A stretch of 64,000 nt of DNA from Sphingomonadales bacterium (GTDB lineage Bacteria; Pseudomonadota; Alphaproteobacteria; Sphingomonadales; Sphingomonadaceae): NCBI GenBank assembly GCA_016714795.1, contig JADKCA010000001.1, positions 744,001 through 808,000 on the forward strand. The letters are read 5' to 3'. Of this stretch, positions 44,965 through 54,950 are shown piece by piece. Position numbers and translations under genes: made by a program. Position 1 is the stretch's first letter. Each line of letters opens with the position of its first letter. The notes beneath the pieces were generated by a model that worked only from the letters and a program-made list of their open reading frames with translations, had not been told where the DNA came from and did no database searches.

Positions 44965-45624
44965 ATGTTCATCGGCCATTTCGCCCCTGCCATTGCGGCT
45001 GCATCTCACAAGGATGCGCCGTCACTGCCCATCTTGTTCATCGGGGCCCAATTGGTGGACTGGGCCTTTTTCGGCTTTGCGATGATTGGCATCGAGCATC
45101 TGCGGATCGTGCCCGGCTTCACCGCAATGAACCCGATGGACCTGTATCACATGCCTTGGACACATAGTCTGGTGGGTGCGCTGGGATGGGCCATCGGATT
45201 TGCACTTGTCCTGCGCATGGCTGGACTTGGCGGGCGGGCGCAGGCCATTGCAGCTGGCGTGGTGATTTCTCACTGGGTGCTGGATCTGCTTGTCCACGCG
45301 CCGGACCTGACCTTTGCGGGCAGCCCGCCCAAATGGGGGCTGGGGCTTTGGAACCATCCGGCGATTGAAATGCCGCTGGAAGTGCTGCTCGTACTGGGCG
45401 CGCTCTGGTGGCTCCAGCGCAAGACTGGCATCTCTCCCATGCGGGTGGGTGTGCTGGCGCTGATCTTGCTGGCGTTGCAGGCCATCAACTGGTTTGGGGA
45501 AGAGCCGGTTGCTGTGACAACCGGCTTCCTCTTGATGGCATGGCTGGGATACGCTCTGGCCACCATTGCCGCCTGGTGGGCGGTGCGGCCCTTGTCAGCC
45601 CAAGATCAGTTGCTGACGCAATAG
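44965..45624 (+). CDS. hypothetical membrane protein
   Basis: A 219-residue protein with about six helices. The start MFIGHFAPAIAAASH and the later MPWTHSLVGALGWAIGFAL and ISHWVLDLLVHAPDL contain spaced His and Asp residues in or near membrane helices, like the YdjM/LexA-controlled metal-dependent hydrolase family. The similarity is loose. The 3' end overlaps the convergent ydbL gene by 19 bases. It follows the VOC gene by 14 bases. Confidence 0.7.
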   Translation: MFIGHFAPAIAAASHKDAPSLPILFIGAQLVDWAFFGFAMIGIEHLRIVPGFTAMNPMDLYHMPWTHSLVGALGWAIGFALVLRMAGLGGRAQAIAAGVVISHWVLDLLVHAPDLTFAGSPPKWGLGLWNHPAIEMPLEVLLVLGALWWLQRKTGISPMRVGVLALILLALQAINWFGEEPVAVTTGFLLMAWLGYALATIAAWWAVRPLSAQDQLLTQ

Positions 45625-46001
45625 ACTGGCAGCTGGATGGGCGTGGTGCCTTTCACGCGCCACACGCCATCGGGCAGCTGATAGGCTCTGCCCTGTGCCA
45701 CACGCGAAGCGAGCGTTTCGCAGCCCACGGTCGCCGCGACATCCTTCACAGTCACGCCGCGTTGCGCAGCAAGCTGGGTGTAAGCGGCACGGCGCTTGAT
45801 GTTGATCGCATCCACTTCATCGCGCAAATCGCCAGAGGGCGGCGCGCGGAAGCCCATATAGCCATCGGCCTGCTCGCCCACGCGGCCTTCTGCCAATGCG
45901 GCAGAGACCAGCCCGGCGGACTGGGCAGTGGCAAAACCACCCGCCATCGCCAATACAGCGGCGGTGAGGGTGAGGGCGATGGTTACGCGGTCGATCTTCA
46001 T
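45606..46001 (-). CDS. ydbL: YdbL family (DUF1318) periplasmic protein
   Basis: A 131-residue protein with a signal peptide (ending near AMAGGFATA). The DUF1318 core reads ALAEGRVGEQADGYMGFR, DEVDAINIKRRAAYTQLAAQRGVTVKDVAATVGCETL. In E. coli YdbL works with YdbH and YnbE in envelope phospholipid transport. Here it is the last gene of the ydbH-ynbE-ydbL operon, with its start overlapping ynbE by 4 bases, which supports the same role. Confidence 0.88.
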   Translation of the reverse strand: MKIDRVTIALTLTAAVLAMAGGFATAQSAGLVSAALAEGRVGEQADGYMGFRAPPSGDLRDEVDAINIKRRAAYTQLAAQRGVTVKDVAATVGCETLASRVAQGRAYQLPDGVWRVKGTTPIQLPVYCVSN

Positions 46002-46186
46002 GACGGAAACAACTCCGGGTTACTCGTGATGAGGTCGGACGCATCCTTTTTCAGGCTGAGCACGACCTCTTGTCTGATATTGACGTTGAGATTGATCTCA
46101 ATCGGCTTGTCCGGAGCCTGCACCTGAACGCATCCGCCGTTTGAGACGGCAATTGCGGCCAGCACCAGAAGAGTCTTTCTGTTCAT
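45998..46186 (-). CDS. ynbE: YnbE family lipoprotein
   Basis: A 62-residue outer-membrane lipoprotein candidate. MNRKTLLVLAAIAVSNGGC gives a lipobox with Cys19, followed by the family core QVQAPDKPIEINLNVNI. In E. coli YnbE multimers cap the YdbH bridge. The open frame extends to ATG 46237, which overlaps the ydbH stop (ATGA), so ribosomes may restart there, but only the start at 46186 gives a clean lipoprotein signal. Confidence 0.82.
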   Translation of the reverse strand: MNRKTLLVLAAIAVSNGGCVQVQAPDKPIEINLNVNIRQEVVLSLKKDASDLITSNPELFPS

Positions 46187-46233
46187 GGCTCCGGGGTTCG
46201 CACTCATTCGCTCGCCCGTCAATAACATCGTCT

Positions 46234-49200
46234 TCATGGTCTTTCGGGCCTTTCTGGAGGCTGAACGGGCCGGGCCTTCTCGCCGGGCACAGGTTGGAGT
46301 TCGGGGATCATGCGATTGATCAGCACCGATGGATCGTTGAAACTGCGCGCCATTTCAAAAAAGTTGGCGGAATTTGGCGGTTATCGTCACATTGAAGATG
46401 AAGGGGATGTTGGTCAGCCCGGTCACCTTGATCGGAATGGGCAATGTGGCGCGGACACCCGAAATCGGAGCCTGATTGACCCCGGCAAACTTGATTCGGG
46501 TGACAACATCGCCGTCAATCGCACCATCCAGCTCGATGCTCAGCCGGTTGTAGCGCAGCGATTTGAGCGCATCGAACGCGAAGCGGCCCATCATCCCCAG
46601 ATTCTCGTTGGAAATCTCACCCACAAAAGACAGCGTGCCACCACTGCGCGCGACAAGGCTGCCACCTTCAATCCGTCCGCCTTGCGCATCGAAGACCATC
46701 GGCAGCACGCCGTCAAACGTGCCACTGGCGGCAATATTCTCAAACTCCATCGCCGCGATGAAGCGCGCAGCATCCAGCCCTTCGACGCGGAAGGTGAGGC
46801 GGCGCTCGGCAGCCTGATTGAGGTCCAATATTGCCGGCTCAAGCACCAGATACCCCCCGGCAAAGGGCCAGCGCCCGCCTTCGATCTGCGCCTTGAGGCC
46901 GGGCAGAAGGCGGAATGAGACGAGCCCGTCCAGCACCGCCACCCCGGGATTGACCGCCATCATCCGCACTTGCTGACCCGGCGGGGTCTCAAGTCCCAGC
47001 AGGTCTGAAAAGCTGATCTGCGTGCTCAGGCCGGCAACAGGGCCGAATGCGGCGGCCATGTCCATCATGTCGGTGCCGAACGTGCCGCTGCTCGTCACAC
47101 CCGTTGGGGACCAGTTGATCTGGCCCTTGCCTTTCAAAACGCCATCGACGTTGGCGATGACGCCCAAAGTGATCGGCGTAATTTCTTCAGGCTGGATGGC
47201 TTGCCCGAAGGTGAGGCCCGGAACGACGATGTCTGCCTGACCAGAGCCGCCAGACAGGCTGTGGCGGATGAATATCTGTGCAACATCCACTTGGCGCTTG
47301 GGGTTGCGCAACGTTCCGTGAGCATTCACTTGACCGTTGTGGATGGAAAGCGAAAAATCTTGTGAATTGAATGGGAAATAGCGCTTTTCTTCCGCCGCAT
47401 CTGAAATGTTGATCGCGCCATTCGCTGACAGATTCCCGCCCGCAAAGGACCAGCGCCCGGCCCCTTCATCGAGCAGTACCGGAACGGCGCCGATATTCGC
47501 AGACAGGCCGCCAAAGGTGCCATTCGCGTGCCCACCGGATGTCAAACCGGTCAGGCTCGCTGCCGAGAGGCGAGACGCGTCTTGCCCGGCACCGAGTGTC
47601 GCATTGACCTGATCAAGGCGAAACCCGCCATTGGCGAGAGAGAGGCGCGCGTTTCGCGCCGTGAGGGACAAGGGGGATGTCCCCATACGTCCTGCAATCC
47701 GGACGTCAGGCGCATTCACGGTATCCCCGGAAATGCACGCCCGGATGGCAGTGGGGCCAAGCTGCAGCGAATCGAGCGTAACGCTCTGAAAAGAGGGAGT
47801 ATGGCACCCCGTCAGCAGAGGCGCGCCGGGGGAGAGCGAGACGGGCAGGGATAGGCCAGTGATCCGGCCATTGCCCAATGGTCCGTCCAGCGTCGCTTTC
47901 GTTTGCAGCGCCAGCGCGCGGCCATCCCAGCGGAAGCGCACTGGCGTGAGTGCAAGATTGGCCGTGCCTGCCTGCCAGCGCGACACGGTGGCTACACCGG
48001 ATATCATGCCCGGCGCGCCGCCAAAACGTGCCGCAATGCGCGGAAAACCTCCGCCGTCCAGCAGGGCCGAGCCTGCTATACTCAGCGCACCATCGGGCCA
48101 GGTCACGCGGATCGGGCTGTCTCCGGCCATAGTCAGCCGCGCGCCGGACAAGCTGCGCAAGGTAACGCCAGACATGGCGAGCGATCCCGATCCGCCTTGG
48201 TGACGCACATCATAATTGGCCGACAGCATCGAGCCACGGTCCAGCCCGCGCAGGGATTTCTCCAAAGCCTGCACCAACGGCCCGACTGGCGAATCGGCAA
48301 GGCCGGCGGCAGAACCCGTCATGCTGCGTGTCAGCGATGAATCGGCCACCACATTGCGTCCCGCCAAGGTGCCACCGCTTTCAATCCGGAGCCCGTCCGG
48401 CCCCTGCGCCAGCGCCAGACGTCCCTGAAGCGCAGCGCCCGCCGCTCTCACGCCCGATGAGGTCAGCCGGGTCAATTGCAGCTGATAATCGCCGGAAAGG
48501 TTATCCAGCGCGCCGCCCAACTGGAGCTTGCCCTTGGCCGCTTGCGCCGAAACCGAACCTGATCGGGGGGCAGAGAGCGCAAAATCGCCGCTCAGCGACA
48601 GCCGCTTGAGCGCCTCATCAAGAGCCGCATCCAGATCAGCCCGCCCCGCCCCGGTGCGCACCGCGCCACATTCTGCGCCCGCCATCGTAAGCGGACCCGC
48701 CAGTCGAGGCCGTCCGCCTGTTGTGCTGATCGCCCCTGCAAATTGTGTTGTGCCGACGCTGCAACCGCCAATCCGGCTTGAGGGAGCCGCCAGCGCCAGT
48801 TGGCCGACAAAATCATTGTCCGGCCTGCCGCTGCCGCTCAGCGCGGCTCCGAGGGTACCATAGGGCGTGTCGAGGTGCAGCCGCGCATCGCTCAGCCAGA
48901 GCCTTGTGCCGGGCAGCGTGAAGGGCGTGCCATCTGGCTCCGGCAAGAGTTTGTCGAGTGCCCCTAGGCTGATCTGTCCATCGGCAAACCGCGCATTCAG
49001 GCGCACACCGCCCGCCCTGATGCCGCTGATGCGTGGGCCCCAGAATGACCAGACAGTTTCCACTTCGGCCCAGTCAGCCGTCAGATCGGGCCGCACGGGA
49101 TCCCCCAGACGGATGTCGGTGATGCGCTGGGTGGAGGTGCTTAGCCCCTGAAGAGTATAGGACGCCTTGACGTTAGCCTGACTCAGCTGATCGTCAATCA

Positions 49201-49303
49201 CCGAGCGCGCAATGGGTTCGCGCTGCATCCAGCCGATGAACGCAAGCACACCCACGCCGCCAAGCAGCGCCAATGCGATCCGGGATTTCCGCTGGAGAGC
49301 CAT
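46234..49303 (-). CDS. ydbH: YdbH-like intermembrane phospholipid transport protein, frameshifted near the end
   Basis: A very large AsmA/TamB-like protein (about 1022 residues restored). A single N-terminal membrane anchor (RIALALLGGVGVLAFIGWM) is followed by a long run of beta-rich repeats that in this family form a hydrophobic groove spanning the periplasm. The C-terminal YdbH domain has the motif PIKVTGLTNIPFIFNVTITAKFR. The frame stops at 46355, but dropping one base near 46366 lets the frame go on with NFFEMARSFNDPSVLINRMIP to a stop at 46234-46236 that overlaps the next start. First gene of the operon with ynbE and ydbL. Confidence 0.85.
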
Positions 49304-49382
49304 TACGCCATGTTACACCCGCAAGCGTCGCAACAATCAACCGTGATTGCGCTCCTTGCACGACAAGGTTAGCGTCTTCTGC

Positions 49383-50066
49383 ATGAGTGGGGAAGAGGCA
49401 GATACGGCAGGCCATCGTGCGAGAGTGCGTCAACGCCTGGTTGAGGGCGGAGGCGATGCACTGCTCGACCATGAACTCATCGAATATATGCTGGGCTTGG
49501 CCATTCCCCGCCGCGACACCAAACCCATTGCCAAGCGGCTGCTGAAGGAATTTGGCGGCATCGGCGGATTGCTGTCCGCCGATGCGGAAGCGATCCAGCG
49601 CAATGGCGGGGTGGGGGAAGGCGCGGCGGCCGCGCTCAAGATCGTTCAGGCAACAGCACTGCGCTTGCTGCGGGAGGCTGTGCGCGAGGCACCGGTTCTC
49701 TCCAGTTGGCAGGCGCTGCTCGATTATCTGCGGGCAGACATGGGGTTTATGGCGACCGAACGGGTGCGCATCCTTCACCTCAACACGCGCAACATGCTGA
49801 TCCGGGACGAAGTGATGGCGGAAGGCTCCATCGATCAGGCCGCCGTTTCGGTGCGCGAAGTCATCCGTCGCGCGATTGATCTTGGCTCTGCGGCGATCAT
49901 ATTGGTTCACAACCATCCATCGGGCGACCCATCCCCCAGCCGGGCAGATATTGCGTTGACGCGCACTATCATCGATGCTGGCAAGCCGCTCGGCATTGGC
50001 GTGCATGATCACATCATTATCGGCATGAACGGGCATGTCAGCATGCGGGCGCAGGGGCTGATCTGA
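49383..50066 (+). CDS. radC: RadC-family JAB-domain protein
   Basis: A 227-residue protein. The N-terminal helix-hairpin-helix part (HELIEYMLGLAIPRRDTKPIA, FGGIGGLL) is followed by the JAMM metalloprotease-like motif ILVHNHPSGDPSPSRAD with His, His and Asp ligands. Although named for DNA repair, its biochemical role is not settled. ATG 49383 (MSGEEAD) is better than the frame start at 49347. Divergent from ydbH with 79 bases between starts. Confidence 0.88.
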   Translation: MSGEEADTAGHRARVRQRLVEGGGDALLDHELIEYMLGLAIPRRDTKPIAKRLLKEFGGIGGLLSADAEAIQRNGGVGEGAAAALKIVQATALRLLREAVREAPVLSSWQALLDYLRADMGFMATERVRILHLNTRNMLIRDEVMAEGSIDQAAVSVREVIRRAIDLGSAAIILVHNHPSGDPSPSRADIALTRTIIDAGKPLGIGVHDHIIIGMNGHVSMRAQGLI

Positions 50067-50144
50067 CGCCATGACGCCCATCTTCACGGTTGCACTTGCG
50101 GGCGCAGCTTTCTAACGCGGCGGCAGGTTCAAAGAGAGGCAGAT

Positions 50145-51080
50145 ATGCGCGCATTCATCTTTCCGGGGCAGGGCAGTCAATCCGTTGGCATGGGCAAGGC
50201 TTTGGCCGACGCATCCCTTGCAGCTCGCGAGGTTTTTCAAGAAGTTGACGAGGCTCTTTCACAGAATCTCTTCAAGCTTATGAGCGAAGGTCCGGAAGAT
50301 CAGTTGACGCTGACAGAAAATGCGCAGCCTGCCATCATGGCCAATGCCATCGCCACTTTGCGCGTGCTGGAGCGTGAAGGGGGGCTGCGTTTGGCCGATA
50401 AGGCGGATTTCGTCGCGGGCCATTCACTGGGTGAATATACCGCACTTTGTGCCGCGGGTGCGTTCGATCTGACAACGACTGCGCGCCTGCTCAAATTGCG
50501 CGGCCAATCCATGCAGGCCGCCGTTCCGGTGGGGCAGGGTGCGATGGCGGCTCTGCTGGGGGCGGACATTGAAAAGGCGCTGGCGCTGGCCGATGCGGCG
50601 GCAGAAGGCGAAGTCTGCACCGTCGCCAATGACAATGATCCGGGGCAAGTTGTGATTTCCGGCGCGCGCGCAGCGATTGAACGCGCGATTGCGCTGGTCA
50701 AGGACCATGGCATCAAACGCGGCGTATTGCTGCCGGTATCCGCACCGTTCCATTGTCCGCTGATGCAGCCCGCAGCCGATGCCATGGCAAAGGCGCTGGC
50801 AGAGGCCGTGATGCAGGCTCCGCTGGTGCCGGTCTACGCGAATGTCACGGCGGCTCCGGTCGCAGATCCAAGCACAATTCGTGATTTGCTGGTGCAACAG
50901 GTCACCGGGCGCGTGCGCTGGCGCGAAAGCTGCATTGCGATGTTCGAGGCCGGTGTGCATGACTTCGTGGAACTGGGCGGCAAAGTCGTCGGTCCCATGG
51001 TCAAGCGCTCTGCGGCAGACGCAACCGCAACGTCAGTTGTGACGATGGACGATATCGAAGCCATGGCGAAGGGGCTATAA
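50145..51080 (+). CDS. fabD: malonyl-CoA:ACP transacylase
   Basis: Moves malonyl groups from CoA to ACP. The 311-residue protein has FPGQGSQSVGMGK at the start, the nucleophile Ser94 in VAGHSLGEYTAL and the active-site His in VSAPFHCPLMQPA. The downstream fabG begins after 2 bases, as in many fab operons. acpP and fabF are about 26 kb away, so the usual fabD-fabG-acpP-fabF string is split. Confidence 0.96.
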   Translation: MRAFIFPGQGSQSVGMGKALADASLAAREVFQEVDEALSQNLFKLMSEGPEDQLTLTENAQPAIMANAIATLRVLEREGGLRLADKADFVAGHSLGEYTALCAAGAFDLTTTARLLKLRGQSMQAAVPVGQGAMAALLGADIEKALALADAAAEGEVCTVANDNDPGQVVISGARAAIERAIALVKDHGIKRGVLLPVSAPFHCPLMQPAADAMAKALAEAVMQAPLVPVYANVTAAPVADPSTIRDLLVQQVTGRVRWRESCIAMFEAGVHDFVELGGKVVGPMVKRSAADATATSVVTMDDIEAMAKGL

Positions 51081-51082
51081 AC

Positions 51083-51823
51083 ATGTTTGATCTCAATGGA
51101 ATGACAGCACTTGTTACGGGCGCTTCTGGCGGCATTGGCTCCGCCATCGCGAAGGCGCTGGCCGGGCAGGGGGCGCGGGTTGCGCTATCTGGAACCCGCG
51201 AGGATGCGCTGAAAGCCGTTGCAGCGGAGATTGGTGGCGATTGCGTGGTTCTGCCCTGCAATCTGGGCGATGCGGAACAGGTTGAAGCGCTGGTGCCATC
51301 GGCAATCGAAGCGCTGGGTGGCAAGCTTGATATTCTCGTCAACAATGCTGGTGTGACGCGCGACGGGCTGATTTTGCGCATGAAAGATGAGGACTGGTCA
51401 GACGTGATCCGCATCAATCTGGAAGCTGCGTTCCGCCTGATGCGGGCAGCTGCCAAACCGATGATGAAGGCGCGTCACGGCCGCATCGTCACTATAACCA
51501 GCGTTGTCGGCACCACTGGCAATCCGGGCCAAGCCAATTATGCGGCCTCCAAGGGCGGCCTGACTGCCATGACCAAGGCGCTGGCGCAGGAACTGGCGAG
51601 CCGCAACATCACCGTCAATTGCGTCGCTCCGGGTTTCATCACATCTCCGATGACCGACGTTCTGCCAGACGCGCAGAAGGATGCACTGACACAGAAAATT
51701 CCGCTTGGCCGTTTGGGCGAAGGCGCGGACATTGGTGCGGCGGTTGCCTATCTGGCGAGCCGCGAAGCGGCTTACGTCACCGGCCAGACCATTCATGTAA
51801 ATGGCGGCATGGCGATGATCTGA
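51083..51823 (+). CDS. fabG: 3-oxoacyl-ACP reductase
   Basis: NADPH-dependent reduction of 3-ketoacyl-ACP. The 246-residue SDR has the cofactor motif TGASGGIGSAIA, the NAG motif in ILVNNAGVTRDGLILRM, and the catalytic Ser, Tyr and Lys in ITSVVGTTGNPGQANYAASKGG. It ends GQTIHVNGGMAMI, the FabG-type C-terminus. Coupled to fabD. An ISNCY-like element begins 71 bases after the stop. Confidence 0.95.
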   Translation: MFDLNGMTALVTGASGGIGSAIAKALAGQGARVALSGTREDALKAVAAEIGGDCVVLPCNLGDAEQVEALVPSAIEALGGKLDILVNNAGVTRDGLILRMKDEDWSDVIRINLEAAFRLMRAAAKPMMKARHGRIVTITSVVGTTGNPGQANYAASKGGLTAMTKALAQELASRNITVNCVAPGFITSPMTDVLPDAQKDALTQKIPLGRLGEGADIGAAVAYLASREAAYVTGQTIHVNGGMAMI

Positions 51824-51893
51824 TCCAGCGACGCGCTGCCGTGTTCACATGGACAGGGCAGCGCACATGATGGCGGACAATCTCAGATGAACA

Positions 51894-51918
51894 TGTTCCA
51901 GCAAGTTAGACAAGTCAC
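51894..51918 (+). repeat. IS left terminal inverted repeat
   Basis: Begins tgttccagcaagttagac. It matches the right end in 20 of 25 positions and is followed at 51926 by a related subterminal copy. Confidence 0.8.
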
Positions 51919-52100
51919 ATATTCTGCAACTTAGAGATGTCACTAGCAGGCGCGTCAAGGCTTGTCCCGGTAGTCCATAGGTGGGACCCGCGCGGCGACC
52001 GTAGCGCGGACACAAGCGCTGGCGGAGGTCGCCGCGTGGGAGGTGCCTGTGGACCCACCGGGGCAAGCCGGGGGGATGGGGGTCCGGGGGAAGGGGGGGC

Positions 52101-53528
52101 TCAAGCCTGCCGGATAAACTGTGATAGCCCCCGTGCCGCCAGTTCTTCATTGCTGAGCCGAGGCCCCCGCTTCAGGCGCTGAAGACCAAGCGATCGGCGA
52201 TCAACCTTGGCGGGAGCTTCGCCGGCTTGATCCGGGAAGAGGTGGCCGGGCTGGGAGCGCCGAACCGGTGCGTCATTGTTCCGTTTACGGTGATGAGGCG
52301 CTTCGGCTTGCATGGCACGCGCCAGTTCCAGCGCAGCACTCAGATGCTTGTTCTCGACAATGGCCGCCTGATTGACCCGCTGCATCTTGTCGAACACACG
52401 GTAGGGCAGCACTTCTCCGCCATGCCGGATCTCAAGCCTGCCGTCCGGATACTCGCAGACTGTCACACGCTTGCGTGCCAGACTCCGCGCCAGTTCACCT
52501 GGTTCAAGGATGAACATCACCTTGTTGTAATGCAGGGTCAGCGCAGCCGTCAGCGTGCGTTCCTCCCTCCAGACCATCGCCAGATCGAGGCTCTCATGGT
52601 CCGCAAGCGGCCTGTGCAGGTCTTTGCTGTTCAGCGGTGCGCGGGCAAAGCGGCGGTTATGTTGCTCGATATAGACTGGAAGGAAGGCATTGGCGGCTTC
52701 GATCGTCGATACACCCGCAAGGCGCATCTCCTTGACCAAGCGATCCTGCATGGTCTGGTGGACCCGTTCGACACGGCCTTTTGCCGGAGCCGAGTTCGCA
52801 CAGATAATCTCAATGTTGAGATCATGAAGCGCCCGCCCGAACTGGGTCATGCCATCCCCGCGAGAGGCACTGGCCTTCGCATTACGGAACACACTATGCT
52901 TGTCCGAGTAGAACGCCACCGGCTTGCCGTGCAGCGCGATATACTCGCGCGTCGCCTGCATATAGGCCAGGGCATTCTCGGAAGGCTCCATCTTCAGGTG
53001 CATCAGCCGACTGGTCGCATCATCAATGTAAACCAGAAGCGTGCATTGAACCCCTCGATCCTCAAACCACCAATGCTCTGATCCGTCGATCTGGATCAGC
53101 TCGCCCAGACACTCACGACGATAACGGGGCTGATAGACGCGTGGGCGCCTTGCCTTGCGATCCTTCCATAGCCCGTCAGCAATCATCAGGCGGCGCAGCG
53201 TCTCGCGCGATATCCGGATGCCATGACGCTCTTCAAGCTTCTCGGCCGCAAAGCTCGGGCCAAAATCAGGGTAATGATCCCGTACCAACCCCAGCGCCGT
53301 TGCCAAAAAGGCCTCATCAAAACGCCGGTTGCTCGGACGTCCGCGCCGCGTCGAAACAAGACCAGCGGCACCATGGCAACGCAGCTTGCCCAAAAGCCGG
53401 AAGACCTGCCTGCGGCTGACCCCAAGCAACGCAGCTGCATCGTCCGCATGTAGGTCACCGCGATCCACGCGTTGAAGCGTATCAAGCCGTGTCAGTTCCT
53501 TCTGGCTCATGTGCAGCACCGTCATCAT
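52101..53528 (-). CDS. ISNCY-family transposase
   Basis: A 475-residue DDE transposase. An N-terminal HTH (DDAAALLGVSRRQVFRLLGKL, about residues 25-60) precedes a winged region and the rve core: Asp in LIQIDGSEHWW, Asp in VAFYSDKHSVFRN and Glu in KGRVERVHQTMQD. The C-terminal tail (from about 380) is basic. I start at ATG 53528, which follows ggggagac; an ATG at 53570 would lie inside the subterminal repeat. No frameshift is seen, so it may be active. Confidence 0.9.
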   Translation of the reverse strand: MMTVLHMSQKELTRLDTLQRVDRGDLHADDAAALLGVSRRQVFRLLGKLRCHGAAGLVSTRRGRPSNRRFDEAFLATALGLVRDHYPDFGPSFAAEKLEERHGIRISRETLRRLMIADGLWKDRKARRPRVYQPRYRRECLGELIQIDGSEHWWFEDRGVQCTLLVYIDDATSRLMHLKMEPSENALAYMQATREYIALHGKPVAFYSDKHSVFRNAKASASRGDGMTQFGRALHDLNIEIICANSAPAKGRVERVHQTMQDRLVKEMRLAGVSTIEAANAFLPVYIEQHNRRFARAPLNSKDLHRPLADHESLDLAMVWREERTLTAALTLHYNKVMFILEPGELARSLARKRVTVCEYPDGRLEIRHGGEVLPYRVFDKMQRVNQAAIVENKHLSAALELARAMQAEAPHHRKRNNDAPVRRSQPGHLFPDQAGEAPAKVDRRSLGLQRLKRGPRLSNEELAARGLSQFIRQA

Positions 53529-53586
53529 CGTCTCCCCAAACCGCAGGGGAGACCATGCCACCGGTGACACTTCTATTTTGCAGACG

Positions 53587-53611
53587 GTGACATCTCTATC
53601 TTGCTGCTACA
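53587..53611 (-). repeat. IS right terminal inverted repeat
   Basis: Read on the minus strand it begins tgtagcagcaagatagag. A related subterminal copy lies just inside at 53563-53581. The flanking gaaca on the plus strand completes the 5-base target duplication. Confidence 0.8.
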
Positions 53612-53649
53612 GAACATAAGCTCGATAATATACATTATGTTAAATTGTA

Positions 53650-53689
53650 TGACATGAGGGGACAGCGGGTGCGAAGACCCCTCATGTCA
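53650..53689. terminator. strong hairpin after the acyl-CoA dehydrogenase gene
   Basis: tgacatgagggg (53650-53661) and its perfect inverse (53678-53689) form a 12-base stem with a 16-base loop. It lies 12 bases past the minus-strand stop at 53702. There is aaaaa on the plus side at 53689-53693 and no clear U run on the minus side. Confidence 0.6.
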
Positions 53690-53701
53690 AAAACGTGCCG
53701 A

Positions 53702-54889
53702 TCAATGCGCGTGTTGCGCCTTCCAGTCGCGCCTGATCTTCTTGGCGAGTGACCATTTATGCACTTCGGTCGGCCCGTCATAGATGCGGAACGCGCGGAC
53801 TTCGCGGAAGACCTGCTCGACGATCGTAAGCTCAGTCACGCCCATGCCGCCCATGACCTGAACGCAGCGATCAGCAATGCGCATCAGCGCCTCGGACACC
53901 GCCACCTTGGTGATCGAGCTTTCGACTGTGCCCAGCACGCCCGTATCCAGAACGCCCGCACACCATTCGATCATCAGCTTGGCCTGCTGGAGATCGATCA
54001 TGTTTTCAGCCAGCATGAAGCCCACACCCTCATGATCGATCAGCAGCTTTCCGAACGCCATGCGCCGATTGGCATAATCCGTCGCAATTTCGTTGGCGCG
54101 CTCGCAGCAGCCGTGCCAGCGCATACAGTGAGACAGCCGCGCCGGAGACAGGCGAATTTGCGCATATTTGAAGCCTTCGCCGGCTTGCCCCAGCATCTGG
54201 TCTGCCGGAACGCGCAGATTGTTGATCTCCAGCGTTGCATGGCTGCCCGGCATGGAGCTGTCGATGGTGTTCGGCACATGGGTGATGGTGATGGCCGGAT
54301 CGGGCAGGTCAACGAGGAACATGCACGCGCCTTCGTCCGCCTTGGCCATCACGATGCCCACGCTCGCGCCCTCGGCCCCGGTGATGAACGCCTTTTTGCC
54401 GTTGATCACCCAATGATTGCCGTCGGGCTTGCACGTCGTCTGCATCATAGAGGGATCAGAGCCCGCACCGCCTTCCAGCGCGGGTTCGGTCATCAGAAAG
54501 GCTGAGCGCGCACGACCTTCCACCAGCGGCTTCAGGAAGCGTTCCTTGATCTCCGGGCTGCCGACATGGCCGAGCAGATACATATTGCCTTCATCGGGTG
54601 CCATGGTGTTGCAGGCGAGCGGGCCGAGCGGGGAAAGCCCCGACTTTTGAAGGATAAAGGCGGTTTCCAGCTGCGTCATATGCCCGCCATCAGGCAGAAT
54701 GTGCGGGGACAGAACGCCCGCGGCGCGTGCCTTGTCGCGCATTTCAAAAACGAGTTCGTCCATCGGCGCGCCGTGATGGTCGCGGCGCGTATCCTTTTCA
54801 TATGGGATGACAACATCGCGGACGAATTGTTCGACTGTCGCGCCAAGGTCTTGCGCGCGCTGGGAAAGGGCCATGTCAATCTCGCTCAA
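53702..54889 (-). CDS. acyl-CoA dehydrogenase family protein
   Basis: A 395-residue flavoprotein that oxidises an acyl-CoA thioester to the 2,3-enoyl form. The ACAD signatures are AFLMTEPALEGGAGSDP, KAFITGAEGASVGIVMAKAD, CVQVMGGMGVTELTIVEQ and RAFRIYDGPTEVHKWSLAK. The usual catalytic Glu position at the end, near IYDGPTEVH, is in the variant typical of non-fatty-acid members. It is the last gene of the minus-strand catabolic cluster, 61 bases after an acyl-CoA synthetase. Confidence 0.9.
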   Translation of the reverse strand: MSEIDMALSQRAQDLGATVEQFVRDVVIPYEKDTRRDHHGAPMDELVFEMRDKARAAGVLSPHILPDGGHMTQLETAFILQKSGLSPLGPLACNTMAPDEGNMYLLGHVGSPEIKERFLKPLVEGRARSAFLMTEPALEGGAGSDPSMMQTTCKPDGNHWVINGKKAFITGAEGASVGIVMAKADEGACMFLVDLPDPAITITHVPNTIDSSMPGSHATLEINNLRVPADQMLGQAGEGFKYAQIRLSPARLSHCMRWHGCCERANEIATDYANRRMAFGKLLIDHEGVGFMLAENMIDLQQAKLMIEWCAGVLDTGVLGTVESSITKVAVSEALMRIADRCVQVMGGMGVTELTIVEQVFREVRAFRIYDGPTEVHKWSLAKKIRRDWKAQHAH

Positions 54890-54950
54890 AGGCTGGAGTG
54901 TGGAATCACGCCCCTGCCTTTGAACGATTCTCGGCCTTCTGCAACCGCGC

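Larger units (their letters stand above)
51894..53611. mobile_element. intact ISNCY-like insertion sequence, 1718 bp
   Basis: The element is bounded by imperfect 25-base terminal inverted repeats (51894-51918 and 53587-53611, 20 of 25 matching, both starting TGT). It is flanked by gaaca at 51889-51893 and 53612-53616, a 5-base target duplication. Each end also has an internal second copy of the gcaa-x-ttaga motif (51926-51944 and 53563-53581). The single transposase gene is complete. About 200 bases of GC-rich noncoding sequence separate the left end from the transposase stop. Confidence 0.85.
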
